Below, piece after piece: positions 23,939 to 32,181 of a stretch of 38,809 nt of DNA (positions are counted from its first letter, which is position 1; every line of letters begins with the position of its first letter). The notes under the pieces were generated by a model. The model saw only the letters and a list, made by a program, of their open reading frames with translations. It was not told the DNA's origin and searched no databases. The translations under genes were made by a program, and so were the position numbers. The stretch comes from Verrucomicrobiota bacterium (GTDB taxonomy: Bacteria; Verrucomicrobiota; Verrucomicrobiia; Verrucomicrobiales; Akkermansiaceae): positions 1 through 38,809 of the forward strand of contig JAPLUI010000016.1 in assembly GCA_026397725.1 (NCBI GenBank), read 5' to 3'.

Positions 23939-26900
23939 ATGATATCAGTAACGACCATGCCCATGCGTTTTCAGCGATTTGCGATTCTTGCGTTGTTTGC
24001 GGTCTTGATTCCAAGCCATGGGACATCAGGCCGCCGTGCGGCCCAATGCTGTGCCGCGGAACTCAATCCGACGCCAACCCACGGTTATGATTTCTTTGAT
24101 CTTTCCCGATACCCGCTCGAAGGCAAATTGCGTCCTTGGGTCGAGCTATCCAAAGCCACCCTCGAGGGCGATGGCGATCCGACAAAATACCACCGCCGTG
24201 TCACCCATTGGTGGCCGCGCAAAGGCGTCGATTTTACCGAGCTGCGCGATGGCATGATCGAACGCCAGTGGACCCTGGCGACGAGCGTCATGGATCCCGA
24301 AAGCACGGCCGGCGTCGTCGGCGAAATGCAAACCGAAGAGCTTGACTCGCTCAATCCCGCACCGAACGCCGGCTCGGCTTTCATGCGCCGCGTGCGAGGC
24401 TGGATCACGCCCGGCGAATCGGGACGGTACACGTTCAAGATCGCCGCCTCCGACGAGGGATATGTCTATCTCAGCACGGATGAAACCGCCGCAAACGCAC
24501 GCGCCGTGTGTTATCTCACTACGAGAAGCCTGCCTGCGCAGTGGACGGCGTTTCCGACGCAGATCTCGAAGCCGCAGAAACTTGAAAAGGGCAGGAAATA
24601 CTACTACGAAATCGTTCACGTAGCTCGCAAGTACCGAGACTTCTGCGACGTTGTTTGGTCCGGCGAGACCCGTGCGGAGAGTCCGCTCATGGGCGACGAG
24701 TTCTCCACGCTCGACGGCAAAAAGGGCAAGTTCCTCGTTGAAAAATGGAACTTCCAGTCCAACGACGGTGATCCCCGGCCGCTCGACGTGCCGCGTACGT
24801 TCAAGGCACATTTGGTCGGCTTCATGGGGCTGGGCAACGAACTCGGCGAACCCTACGAGGGCAAAGAGATAGTCGCGCCGGGCGTTGTGCTGCGGTTGGC
24901 CAACGGGAGAAAGCGAGTGCTGCACCGATGGCTGCTTTGCGAGGAGGACCAGCGTTTCGCGATGGACCTCTACGTCAAGGAAATGCAGCGGATCAAGGCA
25001 TCGCTCGATCAAACCGAATACACCGGGGGCGGCGGATCCGCGGGGATCGGTCAACAACAGTACGTCTCGCCGCACTTCGTCTTTAATTTCGCCGCCGGCC
25101 CAAGCGGAGAAGATCCCAAGGCAGCGGCGCTGCGCGACAAGTTTTGTCGCTCGGCCGTGGCGGGAGCCGAGTATTGGTACGCCTATTTGGAATACGGCGG
25201 CCACTTGATGCAGTATTGGGACCGCAAGGAAAAACGCAAACACGGCGTCAGAGTCGGCGGCGGCAACGGCGGCGGCTACGGCGGTTGTACCATCGGCGGC
25301 GTCAGCGCTCTGCCGATCGCGCTGTTTCACGAATACAGCCACGGTTTCAATCTGTGGTGGTTCGGCCATCCCGAAATCTTCTGCGACTTCGGCCAGGTTC
25401 TGGGCACCGGCGGCACGGCAGTGGACAAGGCCGGAAACAACGTGCGCCGCCCGCATCTCAGCGCACTTCACGGGTCATATCCGACGTGCCTGTTCCTCGC
25501 GGCCCTGGGCGACGATCCCAACTGGGGTTATTCCGCAGTGACGTCGATGCCCAAGGCCGATTCCGAACCGAACTTCTTCCAGACGCTGGCCCGCATCGCC
25601 GAGCAGCGCGGGATGTGCGAGAAGGGCATCCCGGGCGCGGGCGACATCGTGGGCGACTACGGGGCGCGTCTGGCGGAGTTTGACTTCCAGAACAACGACG
25701 TCTTGAAGAGATCATGGCTCGCGGTTGTAAGACCTCATCTCGAAGCCATGGACGTGAAGAACGGCGAATACCGTATCGTGTGGGATTTTGCGCCTGAATC
25801 GTACGGTACGGATGTCGTGCGACTGGTGGCCGATCCGGACTCCAAGGAAATCACGGTTGACTTTCAAGGCTATCACGATCCGACGACCTATAGCGATTGG
25901 CGGGCGTGCATTGTCGCCGTGGACCGCAACGGCGACACCCGCTACAGCGATATGTGGAACAAGGGCGTGATGACCATGCCGCGGCAGGATGGCGACCGGC
26001 GCTACTGGCTGACGGTCACCGCCGCGCCTACAGGCATCCTGCATATTCGCAGCCCGCTCGGCATCTGCAGCGGACGATGGGCGCCGCGCTATCCGTGGCG
26101 CGTGACGCTTCACGGCGCCCGGCCAGGCACGCCGCATCGCATGCGATTTGACACGGATGATTATTACTCCAGTCACGGCTCTGCGGAAGTGGTCAACAGC
26201 ATTGTGCCCACCCCGCCGAATACGCCCGAGCGAAAGCTGTTTCTGGAGGAAGTCCGAAAGGCCAGGGCGCTCGTATCCGCAAAGTGCGAGAACTCCAAAG
26301 ACCCTTACGTGCGGCAACAACTGCTGGCAGTCGGGGCAAGGATGGACAACACCCTGTCTATTACCGACGGTGCGCCGCATCCCAACGGCGGCGGTTGGGT
26401 CGCCACCACGGCAACGGTTGCGCCGACGGCTTATGTCGCCCCCGGCGCCATGGTGCTCGAATCTGCCAAGGTGCTAGACAACGCCAGCGTCGAGGACTAC
26501 GCCATCGTGAGAGGTGAGGCGGCCCTTTCGGGCAATGCACGGGTGGGCGGTCAGGCAGTGATCGCGGGTTCTGCCCGCCTTTCCGAATACCAACGCGAGT
26601 GGTGCCCCATCGGAGAGGATGAATTCCACGGTTTATGGCAGAACTACGCCATGGACGAGGCCTCGGTCATGATGCTCGAGGACCGTTATAGCGACCACGG
26701 CGTGATGAACGGCTATATTTTCGGCGCGCCGAAACTGACTACCGACGCAGGCCGGCGAGCGTACCAGTTTGACGGCGAGAGCCAATACCTTGAACTCAAT
26801 GCCCGCGCAGCCGATCTGGACTGTATAACCATCGACATGGCCGTGCGGCCTGTCCGCCCGAAACGGCAGACGCTGTGGGACTTCGGCTCCGATGCGCAGA

Positions 26901-28696
26901 ACTGCATGACGCTGAAAACCAACGACGGTGGCACGCCCGTGTTTACGGCTATCGTGGCGGGCAAGGAGGTCGTCACACTGGCCATGACCGCGCCGCTGGC
27001 CAAGGATGCGTGGACGCGGCTGCGCGTGGAAATCGACGGCAAACAGATATCCCTCTGGGCCAACGATCAGTTGTCCGCAAAGACGGCTTCGACGTTCCGT
27101 CCGGCGGATGCGTTTCCCTCGGGCCTGCAAAAACGCAACTTCGTCGCCGCCTCGCGCGAGGGCAAAGAGCATTTTGCCGGAGCCATCGACTACGTTGTTA
27201 TCTATCATCACGTCCACGGCGCGGCGTTCACCGAGTTGCCGCCCCCCGTAATAGACCCCGGCAACCGTCCTACGCAGCGGTTTGCCGACGAAATGCTCGT
27301 GGACCGCGCTGCTCGCAAGCGTTACGAAATCGAAAACAACCACGCCGTCGAAGAGACCATGGTGTATTACAACAAGCTCGCCGACGATATCTTTTTCCGA
27401 CTGCATGAGTTGCGCAACCGCGATCCCAATTGGCAAAAGGCCATCGCCAAGGCGAAAGTGGATCTAGCCAATATGGGCAAGGTCGAGAAGCAGCCCGAGC
27501 CGCCCAAGGATCCCGCGCCGCCTCCCAAGCTGGTGGAACGCCGAAAAGAAAGAGAAGCCCTGCAGCAGAAGATTGCGGGCTATGCCGAAAAGGAAAAGGA
27601 GTGGCGCGAGGGCGAAGCGGAATGGTTGAAGACCATCAACGATCCGGAGTATTTGAAGCTGAAGGCGGAGCAGAAAGCGGGTGAGGAAAAAGTCGAGAAG
27701 CTCCGTAAAGAAGTCGAGGCGAGCTTCGAGACGATGCCCGATGCCGTTGCGACCAGGAAGAAAATCGCCGAACTCACCGCTGAGCGCGCCGGGTTGGAGG
27801 ATGTGGTCAAGCAGGTCAACAAGGCCGTCGACGAGGCCGTCTCCAAGATGCCCGTTTACTGGGAAAGTGCGACCATCGACGCTGAAGTTAATTTCATGGG
27901 GGAAATGAATATCAAGTACGATGGCGAACTCGGCGTTGGCGGCGGTAAAAACATTCAGGCATATCGAGCGCAGCAGGAGCGCCGCAAGCACATGGCGAAG
28001 ACCCCCGCCTACAAACGGGCGAGGGAGATCGACCTCGAGCTGCAAGTGCTCGCAGCGCTCGCCCCCATTCACCGCGACATGCACTTTGCCGGGGCCAAGG
28101 AATACAAGGAGGTACGCGGCAAGATGGAGGGCGCGAATTCACCGACGCACAAGGCAAACGAACTCCTGGTGCGCCTCAAGGAAGCGCGGCGACAGAAGAT
28201 CCTCGGCCCGGAATATGACGAGTTGCAGCGGAAACGCGAGGCACTGGATCGTGATATCAACGATCTCCAGCGTGACTATGACCAAGCGCGTCACGCACAG
28301 GTAGAGGTGAACCGTCACAGCCATGAAGCGCGTCGCGAAGAGATCCGGCAGGAGTTGTTCGCGGCCTATAACAAGGCGGTCGAACCCTACTACTCCGAGT
28401 ATCATACCGGGGTGTCGTATCTCCGCAGTTCAATGGCCAGGTTTTACAATACGCCTTACTTGCAGCATTTGCATGCTCAGGGATTGGTGAAAAAGACATA
28501 TCGCTACCGCGACGAACCGGATGACATAGTGGCGGCCATCAGCGCCTATCAGCCGGAGAACTGGAAAACCGACGTCCGCGCATGGGACTGGCGCACCCGC
28601 TGGGAGCGTGACGGCACGATATCCCAATTCCCGATGACCCGGCAATGGCTCAAGCGCGTGCGCGGCGATGGGCCGATCAACATTGTCGATGGATAA
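23939..28696 (+). CDS. Giant exported HEXXH protein 2 with PA14 insert
   Basis: A 1585-residue paralogue of the 15519 gene. The N-terminus has a signal segment (FQRFAILALFAVLIPS); ATG 23939 follows a TAAGGAC sequence. After the shared opening (YDFFDLSRYP, HWWPRKGVDF, DGMIERQWT) there is a PA14-like domain at about residues 140-260 (GWITPGESGRYTFKIAASD). Giant 1 lacks it. The putative zinc site is H464-E-Y-S-H468 in LFHEYSHGFNLWW. Beta-helix hexapeptides follow at about 820-890, a LamG-like domain at about 935-1095, and a very long coiled coil at about 1120-1490 rich in E/K/R. It ends with DWRTRWERDGTISQFPM and WLKRVRG. A secreted or surface protease with carbohydrate-binding modules is the best reading; the resemblance to DUF6055/Svx proteins is tentative. 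HzsA-like gene 2 begins 22 bases later. Confidence 0.8.
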   Translation: MISVTTMPMRFQRFAILALFAVLIPSHGTSGRRAAQCCAAELNPTPTHGYDFFDLSRYPLEGKLRPWVELSKATLEGDGDPTKYHRRVTHWWPRKGVDFTELRDGMIERQWTLATSVMDPESTAGVVGEMQTEELDSLNPAPNAGSAFMRRVRGWITPGESGRYTFKIAASDEGYVYLSTDETAANARAVCYLTTRSLPAQWTAFPTQISKPQKLEKGRKYYYEIVHVARKYRDFCDVVWSGETRAESPLMGDEFSTLDGKKGKFLVEKWNFQSNDGDPRPLDVPRTFKAHLVGFMGLGNELGEPYEGKEIVAPGVVLRLANGRKRVLHRWLLCEEDQRFAMDLYVKEMQRIKASLDQTEYTGGGGSAGIGQQQYVSPHFVFNFAAGPSGEDPKAAALRDKFCRSAVAGAEYWYAYLEYGGHLMQYWDRKEKRKHGVRVGGGNGGGYGGCTIGGVSALPIALFHEYSHGFNLWWFGHPEIFCDFGQVLGTGGTAVDKAGNNVRRPHLSALHGSYPTCLFLAALGDDPNWGYSAVTSMPKADSEPNFFQTLARIAEQRGMCEKGIPGAGDIVGDYGARLAEFDFQNNDVLKRSWLAVVRPHLEAMDVKNGEYRIVWDFAPESYGTDVVRLVADPDSKEITVDFQGYHDPTTYSDWRACIVAVDRNGDTRYSDMWNKGVMTMPRQDGDRRYWLTVTAAPTGILHIRSPLGICSGRWAPRYPWRVTLHGARPGTPHRMRFDTDDYYSSHGSAEVVNSIVPTPPNTPERKLFLEEVRKARALVSAKCENSKDPYVRQQLLAVGARMDNTLSITDGAPHPNGGGWVATTATVAPTAYVAPGAMVLESAKVLDNASVEDYAIVRGEAALSGNARVGGQAVIAGSARLSEYQREWCPIGEDEFHGLWQNYAMDEASVMMLEDRYSDHGVMNGYIFGAPKLTTDAGRRAYQFDGESQYLELNARAADLDCITIDMAVRPVRPKRQTLWDFGSDAQNCMTLKTNDGGTPVFTAIVAGKEVVTLAMTAPLAKDAWTRLRVEIDGKQISLWANDQLSAKTASTFRPADAFPSGLQKRNFVAASREGKEHFAGAIDYVVIYHHVHGAAFTELPPPVIDPGNRPTQRFADEMLVDRAARKRYEIENNHAVEETMVYYNKLADDIFFRLHELRNRDPNWQKAIAKAKVDLANMGKVEKQPEPPKDPAPPPKLVERRKEREALQQKIAGYAEKEKEWREGEAEWLKTINDPEYLKLKAEQKAGEEKVEKLRKEVEASFETMPDAVATRKKIAELTAERAGLEDVVKQVNKAVDEAVSKMPVYWESATIDAEVNFMGEMNIKYDGELGVGGGKNIQAYRAQQERRKHMAKTPAYKRAREIDLELQVLAALAPIHRDMHFAGAKEYKEVRGKMEGANSPTHKANELLVRLKEARRQKILGPEYDELQRKREALDRDINDLQRDYDQARHAQVEVNRHSHEARREEIRQELFAAYNKAVEPYYSEYHTGVSYLRSSMARFYNTPYLQHLHAQGLVKKTYRYRDEPDDIVAAISAYQPENWKTDVRAWDWRTRWERDGTISQFPMTRQWLKRVRGDGPINIVDG

Positions 28697-28718
28697 CGTA
28701 TCACACTGAATCCCTAAC

Positions 28719-31700
28719 ATGAATATCGCATCCCTGACCCATCGCCGTCCATTTCCTGTTGGAATGGTTGCCGTGACGATTTCACCGCAGTTCATTCCCA
28801 GCCGCGTGCCCGGTGGCGGGACCAGACCAAGGCGTTCCCGCCGGCTGCTGCGGATCGCGTGTGCCACCGCGTGCCTTGCCGTTGGGAGTGTCATGATCCC
28901 GGCCACCCCGGCTGATGCCGGCTCGTTAGTGATTCCCGCCTGGTCGTTTGCCCGCGGCAATGCCCGGGTCCATGCGAGTCCGGACCCGCTTGCCGATGCC
29001 GGGCCGGTGGTGAGCGGCGGACCCGGGCAACCGTGGGGGTGGAGGGTCGAATACGACCTCGAAGTTCCGGTCGCCGGCAAATACACCCTGCAGGTTTGTT
29101 ACGCTGCAGCCGAGGCACGGCCGATTGAGGTTTTCTTCGATGACCAGGATCTGGGCACATGCTGCATCGGCGTCACCCTCGGTTCGGCGTCCTCCGAAAA
29201 ACCGGCCGAAGTCACTTGGAACAGCAGCGGCGCAAAATGGGAAATCGTCCGCAAGAATTTTGAAAGCCCTGTGACCCTGACACTCACCAAGGGGAAACAC
29301 ACCATGATGTTCACCCGTCGCGGGCCACTGCCTCACCTGCTGGCCCTGCGCCTGGATACCCCGGAGGCATTCCCGGCGGATTGGAAACCGCCCCAATACA
29401 CCGTGCGGGATCGCGACAGCATCCCGGCCGCATCCCGCACGGCCTTCCAGGCTCCGGGCGGTGTGAACGATGCGATCCTGAGGCTGCCCATCGAGGTGAT
29501 GAGCGGTTTCGGATCATGCGAGATTCCCGCGTGGTCATTTGATCGCGGCAATGCCCGGATTTATGCCAGCCCCGACCAATATGCCGATGCCGGACCGATT
29601 GTGGGCAGCGACCCCCAGCAGACCGAGGCGGGGTTCGTGGAATACGACCTCGACTTCCCCGCTACCGGAGAATTCACACTTCACGTCAGTTATGCGGCAG
29701 CCGAGGCGCGGCCGGTGGATGTTTTGTTAGACAACCAGAGCCAGGGCACGTGCTGCACCGGCGTCACCTTCGGCTCGGCACCCTTTGAGCAACCGGCAAC
29801 ATTCACATGGAACAGCAGCGGCGCGTTGAAGAAGTGGGAAGCGCTGTCCAAGCAGGGACGGTCCGTCAAGCTGTCGGCCACCCAGGGAAAGCACACGCTG
29901 AAGTTCACCCGCAACGGTCCGCTTCCTCACCTGATGGCCCTGCGTCTGGATGGTTTGCCGACGGAGCAACGTGCCCGCAAGGTGCGCAACCTAGACAGCG
30001 TCCCGGCCACACAGCGCACCGCCTTTCTGCCGCCGGACGCCGTGAACACCGGGGCCTTGCGGCTGGCCATGGAAGACATGATCGCAACCCTCGGCACGCA
30101 GTATCCCGGCGGCCCGCAATATCTGGAGCGATTGGCCGGGTTGGAAAAGAAACAGAAGGCTTCAGAGGGTGGTCCGGCCGAGGAGCAACAGCAGATCGAA
30201 GACGCCCTGAAGTCGCTGCGGCGCGAAGCCATGCTGGCCCATCCGGAGTTGAAGTTTGACAAACTCCTGTTCGTCAAACGAATACCTTTCACAGGCAACA
30301 CCTATCAGGATTCCCAAGCCAACCAGGAAGGCGGCAATCTCTGCATCATCTCACCGGTCACCGCAGACGGCAAGGTCACCACGCTCGTGCCGGAACTCGA
30401 CGGCGGAATCTTCAGCCGCTTCGACCTGTCGTTCGACGCCAGCAAGGTGATCTTCGGTTACAAGAAGCAAGACAAGGCGTTCCGCATCTATGAAATCGAC
30501 ATCGACCCCGCGGCCGGAATCATGGTGCCCGGCAGTTTGCGGCAACTCACCTTCAGCAGCGACGAGGAGGCCGAGGTAATCCGCTTATACGGCAAACAAA
30601 ACGCCAAGGATCACGGCCTTGACGATATGGACCCGTGCTATCTGCCTAACGGAAAAATCATCTTCACTTCCACGCGCTCGATGCGCAACGTCTTCTGCAA
30701 TCCTTCCGTCGTCACCACCCTGTACCTCATGGACGCCGATGGCAAGAACATGCACTGCCTCTCAGGGAGCCCGCTCAACGAAATCGACCCTTGCCTGCTG
30801 GACGACGGCCGCGTCGTGTACACGCGCTGGGAGTACGTGGACAAGGGACTGGGCAACGGACAGAGCCTCTGGGCGATGCGCCCGGACGGCAGCAACGTCG
30901 AGCACCTGTATAAGAACAGCATCGTCCGGCCGGCCCAGATGCTCAACGCCCGCAGCATCCCTAACAGCCAGCGGCTCGTGACGGTCGGGGCACCACACTG
31001 TAACGGCCGGGTGGGAGGCCCTGTGATTCTGGTCGACTATCGCGCCACACGCAGCGGGCCCGAAGCCATGACCTGCATCACCCCGGAAATCGGTTATATG
31101 TGCATGAACATCAACAGAAGCGATATGGGCTTTTTCCGCGAGCCCTATCCGTTTTCGGAAAAGTTCTTTCTTGTTTCCCACCGGCCCGGCCCATCTGCAA
31201 AGGACTACGGTATCTACGTGTTGGACGGGTGGGGCAACCGGGCGGAGCTCTACATGGACCCGAAGATATCCTGTTTCCAACCGGTTCCGCTGCGACCGCG
31301 CGCCAAGCCCAGCGAGATCTCCTCGCTTGAGAACATCGACCCCCTGCAGAAACAGGAAAAGACCGGGACGGTGTTTTTGCAGGACGTCTATCAGGGGCTG
31401 ACGGGCATCGAGCGCGGCAGGGTCAAGTACTTGCGGGTCATGGGGGCCCTGCCCTGGCCATGGAGTGAGAATGGCGTCTTCCGCGTCAGCATGGCAGGAG
31501 ATGTCCATCGCAAGAAGGTCTATGGCATTGCCAAAATCCACGCCGACGGATCGGCCTGTTTTACCGTGCCGGCTGGTGAAAACCTCCTGTTCCAGGCACT
31601 GGATGAAAATTATATGCAGTTACAGCATATGCCCACTTTCATCAACCTGAGACCGGGCGAAAACAGATCGTGCATCGGCTGCCATGAGCCGCGCAGGAAT

Positions 31701-32156
31701 GCGCCGGAAATCGCCAGCATCCCGGCGCTGGCCTTGGGCCAGCCCGCTCAGGCGCTTGACCCGCAGCCAGGCGAAACCGGACCTTTCATGGTTCATTACG
31801 CCGAGTATGTTCAACCGGTTCTGGACAAGCGATGTGTCAGTTGTCACAGCGGTGCCAACCCCAAGGGCCGGCTCGACCTGACCGGCGAGACGACTAACGA
31901 GTGGAGCCGCTCCTACGAAAATCTTGTCGGCAAGGCCCTGGTCAGCATGCGGGACTGTCGCTACGGCAGGGCCGGTTTCCGGCCCGAACCGCCGCTGAGT
32001 TTCGGATCACACTTCAGCAAACTGGTCGATCAAATCCGCCATGACCCGTGCAAGGCGGATCTCACCCGCGAGGAGTTTATCAAAATCGTCACTTGGATCG
32101 ACGCCAATTCCCCGTACCTCGGGAAATACGGCGGCCAAGGGGGCAGCAAGAATTAA
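28719..32156 (+). CDS. HzsA-related protein 2: two CBM-like domains, propeller, two CxxCH haems
   Basis: A 1145-residue paralogue of the gene at 9781 with the same architecture: long basic N-terminus and signal segment, two tandem galactose-binding-like domains each starting IPAWSF, a hydrazine-synthase-alpha-type propeller (DDMDPCYLPNGKIIF, RVVYTRWEYVDKG), and a cytochrome-c-like end. The haem sites fall at exactly the same residues, C985-IGC-H989 and C1039-VSC-H1043. The first 200 bases are about 97% identical to copy 1; the propeller part is clearly more diverged (about 70-75% by eye). It starts 22 bases after giant gene 2, so these are probably cotranscribed, and the sialidase-zincin follows after 25 bases. 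It is not a hydrazine synthase by context; redox chemistry on bound polymers is an inference. Confidence 0.88.
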   Translation: MNIASLTHRRPFPVGMVAVTISPQFIPSRVPGGGTRPRRSRRLLRIACATACLAVGSVMIPATPADAGSLVIPAWSFARGNARVHASPDPLADAGPVVSGGPGQPWGWRVEYDLEVPVAGKYTLQVCYAAAEARPIEVFFDDQDLGTCCIGVTLGSASSEKPAEVTWNSSGAKWEIVRKNFESPVTLTLTKGKHTMMFTRRGPLPHLLALRLDTPEAFPADWKPPQYTVRDRDSIPAASRTAFQAPGGVNDAILRLPIEVMSGFGSCEIPAWSFDRGNARIYASPDQYADAGPIVGSDPQQTEAGFVEYDLDFPATGEFTLHVSYAAAEARPVDVLLDNQSQGTCCTGVTFGSAPFEQPATFTWNSSGALKKWEALSKQGRSVKLSATQGKHTLKFTRNGPLPHLMALRLDGLPTEQRARKVRNLDSVPATQRTAFLPPDAVNTGALRLAMEDMIATLGTQYPGGPQYLERLAGLEKKQKASEGGPAEEQQQIEDALKSLRREAMLAHPELKFDKLLFVKRIPFTGNTYQDSQANQEGGNLCIISPVTADGKVTTLVPELDGGIFSRFDLSFDASKVIFGYKKQDKAFRIYEIDIDPAAGIMVPGSLRQLTFSSDEEAEVIRLYGKQNAKDHGLDDMDPCYLPNGKIIFTSTRSMRNVFCNPSVVTTLYLMDADGKNMHCLSGSPLNEIDPCLLDDGRVVYTRWEYVDKGLGNGQSLWAMRPDGSNVEHLYKNSIVRPAQMLNARSIPNSQRLVTVGAPHCNGRVGGPVILVDYRATRSGPEAMTCITPEIGYMCMNINRSDMGFFREPYPFSEKFFLVSHRPGPSAKDYGIYVLDGWGNRAELYMDPKISCFQPVPLRPRAKPSEISSLENIDPLQKQEKTGTVFLQDVYQGLTGIERGRVKYLRVMGALPWPWSENGVFRVSMAGDVHRKKVYGIAKIHADGSACFTVPAGENLLFQALDENYMQLQHMPTFINLRPGENRSCIGCHEPRRNAPEIASIPALALGQPAQALDPQPGETGPFMVHYAEYVQPVLDKRCVSCHSGANPKGRLDLTGETTNEWSRSYENLVGKALVSMRDCRYGRAGFRPEPPLSFGSHFSKLVDQIRHDPCKADLTREEFIKIVTWIDANSPYLGKYGGQGGSKN

Positions 32157-32181
32157 GCCGACAAAATCATCCCAAGATATC

